Origin: Candidatus Symbiothrix sp.
Lineage (GTDB): Bacteria > Bacteroidota > Bacteroidia > Bacteroidales > Azobacteroidaceae
Assembly (NCBI GenBank): GCA_031284765.1
Contig: JAITXK010000057.1
Span: forward strand, 1 to 8,603
Length of the DNA: 8,603 nt
Direction: 5' to 3'
Below, piece by piece: positions 1-7,091 of the stretch. Numbering within the stretch: position 1 is the stretch's first letter; each line of letters opens with the position of its first letter. Position numbers and translations under genes: made by a program. The notes beneath the pieces are model-generated. The model saw only the letters and a list, made by a program, of their open reading frames with translations, was not told where the DNA came from and did not search any database.

Positions 1-819
1 ACGCAAAACCTGCCCAAAATTGAAGAAGAAATCAAATTGCTTTTAGTTCCCGCCGACCCGCAAGACGGCAAAAACGCCATCGTGGAAATCCGCGGCGGCA
101 CGGGCGGAGATGAAGCCGCCATCTTTGCTGGCGATTTATATAAAATGTATGCCAAATATTGTGAATCGAAGGCGTGGAAAGTGTCCGTTACCAGCTTCAG
201 CGAAGGCACTATCGGCGGGTTCAAAGAAATCATTTTTACTGTTACCGGTGACAATGTATATGGCACCTTGAAATATGAATCAGGCGTACACCGTGTTCAG
301 CGCGTGCCGGTGACCGAAACGCAAGGGCGGGTACATACCTCCGCCGCAACGGTGGCCGTATTGCCCGAAGCCGAAGAATTTGACGTGGACATCAAGGAAA
401 CGGATATTCGCACCGATATTTTTTGTGCTTCCGGTCACGGCGGGCAATCGGTCAACACCACCTATTCGGCCATTCGTTTGGTGCATTTGCCAACCGGAAT
501 TTCCGTGCAATGTCAGGACGAAAAATCGCAACTGAAGAACAAGGCCAAGGCCATGACCGAACTCCGTTCGCGAATATATAATATGGAATACCAAAAATAT
601 CTGGACGAGATTGCTTCCAAACGGAAAACCCTGGTTTCGACCGGCGACCGTTCGGCAAAAATCCGCACGTATAACTATCCGCAGGGACGGGTTACCGACC
701 ACCGCATTAATTATACCCTCTACAATCTTCCGGCCTTTGTCGGCGGGGAGATTCAGGGAGTAATCGACCAATTGATTGTGGCGGAGAATGCGGAACGAAT
801 GAAAGAGAGTGAGTTATAG
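1..819 (+). CDS. prfA: Peptide chain release factor 1 (RF1), 5' end cut off by window edge
   Basis: RF1 recognises UAA and UAG stop codons in the ribosomal A site and triggers hydrolysis of peptidyl-tRNA. The frame is open from base 1 to a TAG stop at 817-819, giving 272 residues of a family usually near 355-360, so about 85 N-terminal residues lie outside the window. An internal ATG at 37 is not the true start, because the residues before it already read as RF1 (LPKIEEEIK, then LLLVPADPQD). Visible landmarks are the domain following GGTGGDEA, the stop-codon reading tripeptide P-V-T at 307-315 (RF1 type, not the S-P-F of RF2), and the catalytic GGQ at 439-447 in the context SGHGGQSVNTT. The residue before GGQ is His, where Ala or Pro is more usual. 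The C-terminal region around KSQLKNKAKAM and the RTYNYPQGRVTDHR stretch are also typical of RF1. pyrF follows after 95 bases on the same strand. Confidence 0.97.
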   Translation, partial: TQNLPKIEEEIKLLLVPADPQDGKNAIVEIRGGTGGDEAAIFAGDLYKMYAKYCESKAWKVSVTSFSEGTIGGFKEIIFTVTGDNVYGTLKYESGVHRVQRVPVTETQGRVHTSAATVAVLPEAEEFDVDIKETDIRTDIFCASGHGGQSVNTTYSAIRLVHLPTGISVQCQDEKSQLKNKAKAMTELRSRIYNMEYQKYLDEIASKRKTLVSTGDRSAKIRTYNYPQGRVTDHRINYTLYNLPAFVGGEIQGVIDQLIVAENAERMKESEL

Positions 820-914
820 ACCATTAAATAGATGAATATCATGAAAGCATTTTCTTTTTCTTTAGCGGCATCCAAGTTTCAAGGATTTTTATTTTACAAA
901 TAGAACAAAACAAG

Positions 915-1748
915 ATGACAAAACAAGAATTATTCAACAATATCCTTCAAAAACAATCTTTCCTCTGCGTGGGTTTGGACACGGATATTAAAAAAATTCC
1001 TTCGCATTTATTGCGCGAAAGCGACCCTGTTTTTGCGTTTAATCAAGCGATTATTGATGCCACACAGTCCTATTGTGTTGCCTACAAACCCAATTCGGCT
1101 TTTTATGAAAGTTTGGGTGCGAAAGGATTAATCTCTCTGGAAAAAACCGTGGAATATATCCGTGAAAACTATCCCGGTCAATTCATTATCGCCGATGCCA
1201 AGCGTGGCGACATCGGCAATACATCCGAAATGTACGCCCGCGCTATTTTCGAATCTGCCGATTATGATGCGGTTACCGTTGCCCCTTACATGGGTGAGGA
1301 CAGCGTAAAACCGTTCTTAATCTATCCCGGCAAATGGGTCATCTTGTTGGCATTGACGTCCAACAAAGGCTCGCAGGATTTTCAATTAACAGCCGATACC
1401 AAAGGCGAACGCCTGTTTGAAAAAGTCTTGAAGAAGTCGCAGGAATGGGCGAATGACGAACAAATCATGTATGTGGTTGGCGCCACGCAAGGCAAAATGT
1501 TTGAGGAAATCCGCCGTATTGTACCCCATCATTTTTTATTGGTTCCGGGTGTGGGCGCGCAAGGCGGAAGTTTGGAAGAAGTCGCCCGATACGGGCTTAA
1601 CAGTCAATGCGGATTGTTGGTAAATTCATCCCGGCAAATCATTTATGCCGATAAGACGGAAAAATTTGCGGAAGTGGCGGCAAACGAAGCGAAAAAAGTA
1701 CAACAAGAAATGGCAAACTATTTGAAATGGATACCAAGCGCAAAATAA
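915..1748 (+). CDS. pyrF: Orotidine 5'-phosphate decarboxylase (type 2 family)
   Basis: This enzyme decarboxylates OMP to UMP, the last step of de novo pyrimidine synthesis, in the cytoplasm. The 277-residue length fits the type 2 OMP decarboxylases rather than the shorter (about 230-residue) B. subtilis type. The signature D-A-K-R-G-D-I-G-N is at residues 94-102, with catalytic candidates D94, K96 and D99. D22 (in GLDTD) and K58 (in AYKPN) fit the substrate-side Asp and Lys of the active site. The phosphate-binding loop PGVGAQGG is at 211-218, and the C-terminal NSSR at 237-240 supplies the phosphate-binding Arg. The start is the ATG at 915, which gives a normal N-terminus (LFNNILQKQSFLCVGLD). 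The last 22 bases overlap the start of the HD-domain gene in another frame, suggesting translational coupling. Role assignment is firm; all expected residues are present. Confidence 0.96.
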   Translation: MTKQELFNNILQKQSFLCVGLDTDIKKIPSHLLRESDPVFAFNQAIIDATQSYCVAYKPNSAFYESLGAKGLISLEKTVEYIRENYPGQFIIADAKRGDIGNTSEMYARAIFESADYDAVTVAPYMGEDSVKPFLIYPGKWVILLALTSNKGSQDFQLTADTKGERLFEKVLKKSQEWANDEQIMYVVGATQGKMFEEIRRIVPHHFLLVPGVGAQGGSLEEVARYGLNSQCGLLVNSSRQIIYADKTEKFAEVAANEAKKVQQEMANYLKWIPSAK

Positions 1749-2950
1749 TCAACGACCCGGTTTTTGGATTCATCAATATACCCAATGAATTCATTTTTGG
1801 CATTATCTCGCATCCCTATTTCCAACGCTTGAATCGCATCAAGCAATTGGGCTTGTCGCATTTTGTTTACCCGGGTGCGCAACATTCCCGCCTCAGCCAT
1901 TCCTTGGGCGCCATGTATTTGATGGACGAGGCGATTGCCCAACTCCGTTTCAAAGGTCACGTGATTACCGACGATGAGCGCATGGCCGCCCTCGCCTGTA
2001 TTTTGATGCACGATTTAGGTCACGGCCCTTTCTCCCATGTCTTGGAAGACACCTTGATTAGCAACGTTAGCCACGAAGAAATATCCCTCCTCCTGATGCA
2101 AAGCATGAACAGGGACATGAACGGACAATTGGATACGGCCATTGCCATCTTCAAAGACGAATATCCCCAAAAATTTCTTCATCAATTGGTCAGCGGACAG
2201 TTGGATGTGGACAGGCTGGATTACCTGCGCCGCGACAGCTTTTTTACAGGCGTTACCGAAGGCAATATCGGTTCAGCCCGCATCATTAAAATGCTGAACA
2301 TCAAGGATGACCGCTTGGTCGTGGAAGCCAAAGGCATTTACTCCATTGAGAACTTCCTGATGGCTCGCCGGTTGATGTATTGGCAAGTCTATCTGCATAA
2401 AACGGCCATTGCGGCGGAGAAAATGCTGGTCAGTACGCTCCGCAGAGCGCAGGTGCTGGAACATCAAGGCGTAGAACTGTTTGCCTCTCCCGCCCTGCAC
2501 TATTTCCTGTCGCACACGGTGGACAAGGCGGAATTTATCAATCATCCGTCAGCCTTGGAATTTTTTGCCGATTTGGATGATAACGATATTTGGTCGGCCT
2601 TGAAAGTATGGGCGAAACATCCCGACAAAGTACTGTCGTTGCTGAGTGCATCGTTATTGAACCGGCGTTTATTTAAAATAGAAATTTCGCAAAAACCGTT
2701 CGATGCGGATTATTTGGCGGCCAAACAAAAAGCCCTCTCTGAAAAACAATTGATACCGTTAATGGATACATCCTATTTAATACTTTCTGACGAAATTTCC
2801 ACCAACATGTATAGCGAAACGGATGATAGTATTACCATTTTATACAAAGACGGCAGTACGACTGATATTTCAGAAGCCTCCGATATGTTAAATATTCAAC
2901 TTCTATCGAAGAAGATTAAAAAGTATTACTTGTGTTTTTTGCGAGATTGA
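1727..2950 (+). CDS. HD-domain phosphohydrolase, dNTP triphosphohydrolase/SAMHD1-like
   Basis: This is a 407-residue protein of the HD superfamily of metal-dependent phosphohydrolases. The metal-binding set is visible: H53 (in AQHSRLSH), H95-D96 (in LMHDLGHGPFSH, bases 2009-2014) and D162 in LDVDRLDYLRRDS. This last segment matches SAMHD1's DVDKWDYFARD, so D162, R163, Y166 and D170 line up with SAMHD1 D311, K312, Y315 and D319, the last three being substrate-side residues. That makes a nucleotide, probably a dNTP, a likely substrate, but the true substrate of this bacterial subgroup is not shown by the sequence. The C-terminal 200 residues are helical and lack a motif I recognise. The ATG at 1727 gives the conserved N-terminus (KIINDPVFGFI) and lies inside pyrF, with a 22-base overlap. 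No signal peptide or membrane segment is seen, so it should be cytoplasmic. lpxD follows after 68 bases. Confidence 0.9.
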   Translation: MDTKRKIINDPVFGFINIPNEFIFGIISHPYFQRLNRIKQLGLSHFVYPGAQHSRLSHSLGAMYLMDEAIAQLRFKGHVITDDERMAALACILMHDLGHGPFSHVLEDTLISNVSHEEISLLLMQSMNRDMNGQLDTAIAIFKDEYPQKFLHQLVSGQLDVDRLDYLRRDSFFTGVTEGNIGSARIIKMLNIKDDRLVVEAKGIYSIENFLMARRLMYWQVYLHKTAIAAEKMLVSTLRRAQVLEHQGVELFASPALHYFLSHTVDKAEFINHPSALEFFADLDDNDIWSALKVWAKHPDKVLSLLSASLLNRRLFKIEISQKPFDADYLAAKQKALSEKQLIPLMDTSYLILSDEISTNMYSETDDSITILYKDGSTTDISEASDMLNIQLLSKKIKKYYLCFLRD

Positions 2951-2969
2951 AAATATTTTCCGTACTTTG
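2938..2969 (+). promoter_or_regulatory. Possible Bacteroidetes-type promoter for the lpxD operon
   Basis: TTTG at 2938-2941 is followed, after 21 bases, by TACTTTG at 2963-2969. This resembles the -33 (TTG) and -7 (TAnnTTTG) elements of Bacteroidetes sigma-ABfr promoters, but the -7 box has only one base between TA and TTTG, so it is off consensus. It lies across the end of the HD gene and about 50 bases before the lpxD start, the only gap in this region large enough for a promoter. The call is weak. Confidence 0.3.
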
Positions 2970-3018
2970 TCACTTGATTCTGATTTATTCGACTTTATTC
3001 AACTAAATGAATTAATAC

Positions 3019-4059
3019 ATGGAGTTTAGCGCTCAACAAATTGCAGACATAATACACGGCACAATAGAGGGGAATCCTGATATTCAAGTCCGTAATTTTT
3101 CAAAAATTGAAGCAGGCAAGCCTCACACGCTTACCTTTTTAGCAAATCCCAAATATACGCCGTTCATCTACGAAACCCAAGCAAGCATTGCCTTGGTCAA
3201 CGATGATTTCGTGCCCGAAAAGGCATTGCCCGTCACGCTGACTTTGATTCGTGTTCCCAATGCGTATTCCTCTTTGGCGCAATTATTAAGTCTGGTCAGT
3301 CAGGCTCAAACCCAAAAGCAAGGCATTGAAACACCTTCATTTATAAGTCCTTCCGCGGTTATTCCTAAAAAAAATGTTTACATCGGCGCATTCGCTTATA
3401 TTGGCGAGAATGTTCGTTTGGGCGAAAATACAGCGATTTATCCCCATGTGTATATCGGCGATAATGTGGTGATTGAAGAAAATACAATCCTTTATGCCGG
3501 CGTAAAAATTTATGCCGATTGCCACGTTGGAAAAAATTGCATGATTCATGCCGGGGCAGTCATTGGCGCCGATGGTTTCGGCTTTGCCAAAGAAGGCGAC
3601 ATTTACAACAAAATCCCGCAATTGGGCAATGTGGTAATTGAAGATGATGTTGAAATCGGTGCAAATACCGCTATCGACCGCGCCGTAATGGGTTCCACTG
3701 TGATTGGTAAAGGCGTGAAATTAGATAATCTGATTCAAATTGCGCATAACGTGGAGATTGGCGAAAACACCGTTATTGCTGCTCAAACAGGGGTTGCCGG
3801 TTCTACCAAAATTGGTAAAGACTGTATTATTGCAGGGCAAGTCGGCATCGGCGGACATATTACCATCGGCGATAAAGTCAGCTTCGGGGCGCAATCGGGA
3901 ACGCTTAGCAACATTGCTCCGGGGCGTACCATCATGGGCTATCCCGCCATTGATGTGAACAAATTCCTGCGTTCGGCTATTATTTATGCAAAACTACCGG
4001 AATTGGCAACTAAAATAGATAAATTACAAAACGAAATAGAAGTATTAAAGCAAAAATGA
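3019..4059 (+). CDS. lpxD: UDP-3-O-acylglucosamine N-acyltransferase
   Basis: LpxD transfers a 3-hydroxyacyl chain from acyl-ACP to the free 2-amino group of UDP-3-O-acyl-glucosamine, the third step of lipid A synthesis, in the cytoplasm. The 346-residue length is normal. Residues 1-100 form the N-terminal uridine-binding domain (with the TLTFLANPKY segment at 37-46). Residues about 108-310 form a left-handed beta helix of hexapeptide repeats (IGENVRLGENTAI and similar). The catalytic His is H243 in LIQIAHNVEIG, matching E. coli H239, and a second conserved His is H280 in IGGHITIG. GADGFGFA at 183-190 is a typical LpxD loop. Residues 324-346 form the expected C-terminal helix, with heptad-like leucines and isoleucines. 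The stop overlaps the lpxC/fabZ start by 4 bases (ATGA, 4056-4059), so the two are almost certainly translationally coupled. A preceding ATG at 3007 stops after two codons and is not the start. Confidence 0.96.
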   Translation: MEFSAQQIADIIHGTIEGNPDIQVRNFSKIEAGKPHTLTFLANPKYTPFIYETQASIALVNDDFVPEKALPVTLTLIRVPNAYSSLAQLLSLVSQAQTQKQGIETPSFISPSAVIPKKNVYIGAFAYIGENVRLGENTAIYPHVYIGDNVVIEENTILYAGVKIYADCHVGKNCMIHAGAVIGADGFGFAKEGDIYNKIPQLGNVVIEDDVEIGANTAIDRAVMGSTVIGKGVKLDNLIQIAHNVEIGENTVIAAQTGVAGSTKIGKDCIIAGQVGIGGHITIGDKVSFGAQSGTLSNIAPGRTIMGYPAIDVNKFLRSAIIYAKLPELATKIDKLQNEIEVLKQK

Positions 4060-5438
4060 AGCAGCATACATTAAAAGAATCTTTTTCATTGCAAGGTAAA
4101 GGACTGCATACCGGCTTGCATATCAATATTACATTTAATCCGGCAGCAGAAAATCATGGATATAAAATCAAACGTATCGATTTGCCCGGCCAACCCATTC
4201 TGGACGCGGTTGCCGAAAATGTAGGCAGTACGCAACGCGGAACGGTTTTGTCCAAGAATGGGGTACAAGTCAGTACGATAGAACACGCTTTGGCAGCCTT
4301 GTATGCCTTGCAAATAGACAATTGCCTGATTGAAGTGGATGCCCCCGAATTTCCGATTTTAGACGGAAGCGCCATCGAATACGTCAAATCCATTGAAAAA
4401 GTCGGCATCGCGGAACAAAAAGCGGAACGTGCATATTTTATTGTTAAAAATAAAATCGAAGTAAAAGATGAAGAAACAGGCGCCTCTATTGTCGTCCTTC
4501 CCGATGACCAACTGATTGTGAATGCGCTGATTATCTTCGATTCGGCCATTTTGGGCAGCCAATGTGCCACATTGAACAGTTTAAGCAATTTCAAAGACGA
4601 AATTGCCGCCAGCCGCACCTTTGTTTTTGTCCGTGAAATCGAACCTTTATTGGAATGTAATCTGATTAAAGGCGGTGATTTTGATAATGCCATTGTCATT
4701 TACGAGCGTCAAATTACTCAGGAACGTTTCGACCAATTGGCTGACAAAATGAATGTGGCTCATAAAGATGCCACGCAATTGGGTTATATCATGAACAAAC
4801 CGCTGGTGTTTCCCAACGAACCGGCGCGTCATAAACTGTTGGATGTTTTGGGCGATATCGCTTTAATCGGCAGACCGATTCGCGGACGGATTATCGCTAC
4901 TTGTCCGGGACATAAAATTAACAATAAACTGTCCCGCTTGATTCGCAAAGAAATTAGCCTGAACGCTGTTCAGGCTCCCGAATACAACCCGAATCTTCCG
5001 CCGGTATTGGACATCAACCGCATCAAGGAATTGTTGCCGCATCGTTATCCCTTCTTATTGGTAGAAAAAATCATCGAAGTAGAGCAGAGGCATATTGTAG
5101 GCGTGAAAAATGTTTCGGTCAATGAACCGTTTTTCCAAGGCCACTTCCCTGAAGAACCTGTCATGCCCGGCGTATTATTGGTCGAAGCCATGGCTCAAAC
5201 GGGCGGATTACTGGTATTATCGCAAGTCGAAGACCCACAGCGTTATTCCACTTATTTTTTGAAAATAGATGCCGTCAAATTCCGTCAAAAAGTAGTTCCG
5301 GGAGATACATTGATTTTCCGTTTGGTGCTGCTGGACGAATTACGACGCGGCATATCCAATATGAAAGGTTATTGCTTTGTTGGCGAAAAATTGGTCTGCG
5401 AAGCCGAATTTATGGCACAAATAATTAAAAATAAATGA
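4056..5438 (+). CDS. lpxC/fabZ: Bifunctional LpxC deacetylase / FabZ dehydratase fusion
   Basis: One 460-residue chain carries two enzymes. Residues 1 to about 305 are LpxC, the zinc-dependent UDP-3-O-acyl-GlcNAc deacetylase that commits the cell to lipid A synthesis. The general base/zinc pair is E76-H77 (in STIEHALAAL; His codon at 4284-4286), the other zinc ligands are H259 and D263 (ARHKLLDVLGD), and the second catalytic His is H286 (CPGHKINNKL), matching E. coli E78/H79, H238, D242 and H265. A short Pro/Asn-rich linker (about 306-317) leads to FabZ, the 3-hydroxyacyl-ACP dehydratase of fatty acid synthesis. Its active-site residues are H363 (FFQGHFPEEP) and E377 (LLVEAMAQTGG), spaced 14 apart as in E. 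coli (H54, E68). Both halves look complete and active. The fusion is a known Bacteroidetes architecture, not a sequencing artefact. It overlaps lpxD and lpxA by 4 bases on each side. Joining the two may balance use of 3-hydroxyacyl-ACP between lipid A and phospholipid, which is inference. Confidence 0.97.
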   Translation: MKQHTLKESFSLQGKGLHTGLHINITFNPAAENHGYKIKRIDLPGQPILDAVAENVGSTQRGTVLSKNGVQVSTIEHALAALYALQIDNCLIEVDAPEFPILDGSAIEYVKSIEKVGIAEQKAERAYFIVKNKIEVKDEETGASIVVLPDDQLIVNALIIFDSAILGSQCATLNSLSNFKDEIAASRTFVFVREIEPLLECNLIKGGDFDNAIVIYERQITQERFDQLADKMNVAHKDATQLGYIMNKPLVFPNEPARHKLLDVLGDIALIGRPIRGRIIATCPGHKINNKLSRLIRKEISLNAVQAPEYNPNLPPVLDINRIKELLPHRYPFLLVEKIIEVEQRHIVGVKNVSVNEPFFQGHFPEEPVMPGVLLVEAMAQTGGLLVLSQVEDPQRYSTYFLKIDAVKFRQKVVPGDTLIFRLVLLDELRRGISNMKGYCFVGEKLVCEAEFMAQIIKNK

Positions 5439-6214
5439 CACATCAATTTGCCTCTGTTCATCCGGAGGCTATTATCGGAAAAAACGTTACAATTAGCCCT
5501 TTTGTAACTATTGACAAAAATGTCGTTATCGGCGACAATACCTATCTTTATCCCAATGCGATTATTTTGGAAGGAGCGCGTATTGGAAACAATTGCCGGA
5601 TATTTTCCGGCGCAGTTATTTCGGGGATTCCACAAGACCTCAAGTTTGTGGGCGAAGAAACCACTTGCGAAATCGGTGACAACACCACTATTCGCGAATG
5701 TGCGACTGTCAATCGCGGAACCGCTTCCAAAGGAAAAACCATTGTTGGAAGCGACTGTCTTTTAATGGCTTACTCCCATACGGCACACGATTGTGTTATT
5801 CACAATCATGTGATTTTGGGCAATGCCACCCAATTGGCAGGCGAAGTAGAAGTGGATGATTACGCCATTTTAAGCGGAGGAAGTTTGGTGCATCAGTTTT
5901 CCCGCATCGGCAAACATGTGATGTTGCAAGGCGGTTCGAAAGTGAGCAAAGACATTCCGCCCTACATCGTGGCAGGACGTGAACCATTGACATATTCCGG
6001 TGTTAATATTGTAGGCTTAAGAAGAAGGGGATTTACAACAGAACAAATTTCCGGCATTCAGGAAATCTACCGCATTTTGTATCAATCGGGATTGAACAAT
6101 TCAGTGGCCATTGAGCACCTCAAAGCCAGTATTGCGGGAGGTATTGAAAAAGAAGAAGTGGTAACATTCGTGTCCAATTCATTGCGGGGAGTTATCAGGG
6201 GAAGTTTAGATTAA
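5435..6214 (+). CDS. lpxA: UDP-N-acetylglucosamine O-acyltransferase
   Basis: LpxA adds a 3-hydroxyacyl chain from ACP to the 3-OH of UDP-GlcNAc, the first step of lipid A synthesis. The 259-residue length is standard. Residues 1 to about 185 are hexapeptide repeats forming a left-handed beta helix, and residues 190-259 are the helical C-terminal domain (GVNIVGLRRRGF onward). The catalytic His is H118 in YSHTAHDC, matching E. coli H125, with H115 matching H122. The stretch LVHQFSRIGKHVMLQGG at 151-167 aligns with the acyl-chain ruler region. The position of E. coli G173 is Gly here (G166), which leaves the acyl groove open and fits long 3-hydroxy chains. The ATG at 5435 overlaps the lpxC/fabZ stop (ATGA). 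The small acidic protein follows 9 bases after the stop. Confidence 0.96.
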   Translation: MTHQFASVHPEAIIGKNVTISPFVTIDKNVVIGDNTYLYPNAIILEGARIGNNCRIFSGAVISGIPQDLKFVGEETTCEIGDNTTIRECATVNRGTASKGKTIVGSDCLLMAYSHTAHDCVIHNHVILGNATQLAGEVEVDDYAILSGGSLVHQFSRIGKHVMLQGGSKVSKDIPPYIVAGREPLTYSGVNIVGLRRRGFTTEQISGIQEIYRILYQSGLNNSVAIEHLKASIAGGIEKEEVVTFVSNSLRGVIRGSLD

Positions 6215-6223
6215 ATTAAAATT

Positions 6224-6772
6224 ATGATTTACAGATTTATCATTGTTTCGGACGAGGTGGATAATTTCAGGAGAGATATAACCATTGATTCGGAAGCAAC
6301 GTTTTTTCAATTGCATGAAGCAATTTTAGATTCGGCCGGCTATATCCGCGACCAAATCACATCCTTTTTTATTTGCGATGAAGACTGGGTAAAAGGAACG
6401 GAAATCACGCTCATCGACATGGAATCCGGCTCAGATGAAGATATTTACATCATGGAAAGTTGCCGCCTGAGTGAATTGCTGGGCGAAGAACGACAAAAAC
6501 TCCTTTATGTGTTTGAACCGTTGACCGAGCGTTGTTTCTTTATAGAATTGCGGGAAATCATTACCGGCAAAAGTCAAGACACACCGCAGGTAGTGAAATC
6601 GGTTGGACAAGCGCCCAAACAAGTTTCGTTGATGGAAGACTTGAATTTTTCCGTTCCTACACCCGTTCCGCATCCGGCAGAGAACGAAGATTTCTACGGA
6701 GAATTCAGCGATGACGATTTCAACGAAGAAGATTTGGAAGATTTGAGCGAGGGCAATCCGTTTGAATATTGA
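6224..6772 (+). CDS. Small acidic protein, pRiA4b ORF-3 / IS1096 TnpR-like family
   Basis: This 182-residue cytoplasmic protein has no known function. Residues 1 to about 115 resemble the family named after plasmid pRiA4b ORF-3 (also labelled IS1096 passenger TnpR-like). The beta strand YRFIIVSDEV is followed by a helix with the pattern TFFQLHEAILDSAGY and a core with FFICDEDW. Then comes LLYVFEPLTERCFFIELREI, in the place where other members have a Y-x-Y-D-F-G-D-x-W type strand. Residues about 120-182 are low in complexity and very acidic (runs such as EFSDDDFNEEDLEDLSE), so probably disordered. Despite the family name there are no recombinase residues and no mobile element around it. Spacing of 9 bases behind lpxA suggests the same transcript. 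I recall related proteins beside lpxA in other Bacteroidales, so a conserved housekeeping link is possible but untested. Confidence 0.8.
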   Translation: MIYRFIIVSDEVDNFRRDITIDSEATFFQLHEAILDSAGYIRDQITSFFICDEDWVKGTEITLIDMESGSDEDIYIMESCRLSELLGEERQKLLYVFEPLTERCFFIELREIITGKSQDTPQVVKSVGQAPKQVSLMEDLNFSVPTPVPHPAENEDFYGEFSDDDFNEEDLEDLSEGNPFEY

Positions 6773-6791
6773 CAGAAAAACGGGGACTTGT

Positions 6792-6840
6792 TTTTTTAAG
6801 TGATTATATTACAATACAATAAAAAAGACCACTTAAAAAA
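6792..6840. repeat. AT-rich 11-bp perfect inverted repeat
   Basis: TTTTTTAAGTG at 6792-6802 is matched by CACTTAAAAAA at 6830-6840, with a 27-base AT-rich loop. It lies 20 bases after the acidic-protein stop and before the tRNA promoter. It could fold in RNA from either strand, but the 3' arm ends in A rather than U on both strands, so it is not a standard intrinsic terminator. It may mark the end of the lpx transcript. Confidence 0.5.
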
Positions 6841-6854
6841 GTTCACTAAAAGTA

Positions 6855-6884
6855 TTGTCCTTTTGAAAATATATTATACCTTTG
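6855..6884 (+). promoter_or_regulatory. Bacteroidetes housekeeping promoter for tRNA-Val
   Basis: TTG at 6855-6857 (-33 element) is followed, after 19 bases, by TACCTTTG at 6877-6884, an exact match to the TAnnTTTG -7 element of Bacteroidetes. Transcription should start a few bases downstream, near 6889-6892, leaving a short leader before the mature tRNA at 6907. The -7 box is part of a 7-bp inverted repeat (CCTTTGC 6879-6885, GCAAAGG 6896-6902). Confidence 0.8.
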
Positions 6885-6906
6885 CAACGCTTTTAGCAAA
6901 GGAATC

Positions 6907-6984
6907 GGGCGTTTAGCTCAGCTGGTTCAGAGCATCTGCCTTACAAGCAGAGGGTCGGGGGTTCGAATCCCTCAACGCCCACCA
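6907..6984 (+). tRNA. tRNA-Val, anticodon UAC
   Basis: A complete cloverleaf can be folded by hand. The acceptor stem is GGGCGTT 6907-6913 with AACGCCC 6974-6980. The D stem is GCTC 6916-6919 with GAGC 6930-6933. The anticodon stem is TCTGC 6935-6939 with GCAGA 6947-6951, and the loop is CTTACAA with anticodon TAC at 6942-6944. The variable loop is 6952-6956. The T stem is 6957-6961 with 6969-6973, containing one G-U pair, and the loop is TTCGAAT. The discriminator is A6981 and CCA is encoded at 6982-6984. The anticodon UAC reads GUA and other GUN valine codons. It has its own promoter upstream and a terminator just downstream, so it is a single-gene unit. Confidence 0.98.
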
Positions 6985-6993
6985 CAGAAAGAC

Positions 6994-7030
6994 AAGGACT
7001 TACGAGAAATCGTGAGTCTTTTTTCTTTTT
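6994..7030 (+). terminator. Intrinsic terminator of the tRNA-Val unit
   Basis: The 9-bp stem GACTTACGA (6997-7005) / TCGTGAGTC (7010-7018) has one T-G wobble and is capped by a GAAA tetraloop at 7006-7009. It can be extended by about three pairs through 6994-6996 and 7019-7021. A T-rich tract (TTTTTTCTTTTT) runs to 7030. This is a strong + strand terminator 9 bases after the tRNA CCA end. On the - strand the hairpin would lie downstream of the Fic gene but lacks a good U tract there. Positions 7031-7091 show nothing recognisable. Confidence 0.9.
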
Positions 7031-7091
7031 AGGGATACACAAATATCAGAAAGAACAATCATTCATTTTGAATAGTGTAGCAGAATTATTT

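Noticed and set aside
280..771. 163-codon open frame on the - strand inside prfA
   Set aside because: It is antisense to the conserved catalytic part of RF1, with no family resemblance.
4154..4699. Long open frame (181 codons) on the - strand across the LpxC domain
   Set aside because: It lies entirely within a well-conserved enzyme on the + strand, shows no recognisable motif, and is a by-product of the codon usage of the real gene.
6224..6772. A transposon resolvase, as the family label TnpR-like might suggest
   Set aside because: There is no serine or tyrosine recombinase motif, no inverted repeats around it, and it is spaced like an operon member behind lpxA.
6792..6840. Inverted repeat as an intrinsic terminator for the lpx operon
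   Set aside because: The stem is only A/T-rich at its base, the loop is 27 bases, and the 3' arm is followed by GTTCACT instead of a T run on either strand. It is kept only as a repeat.
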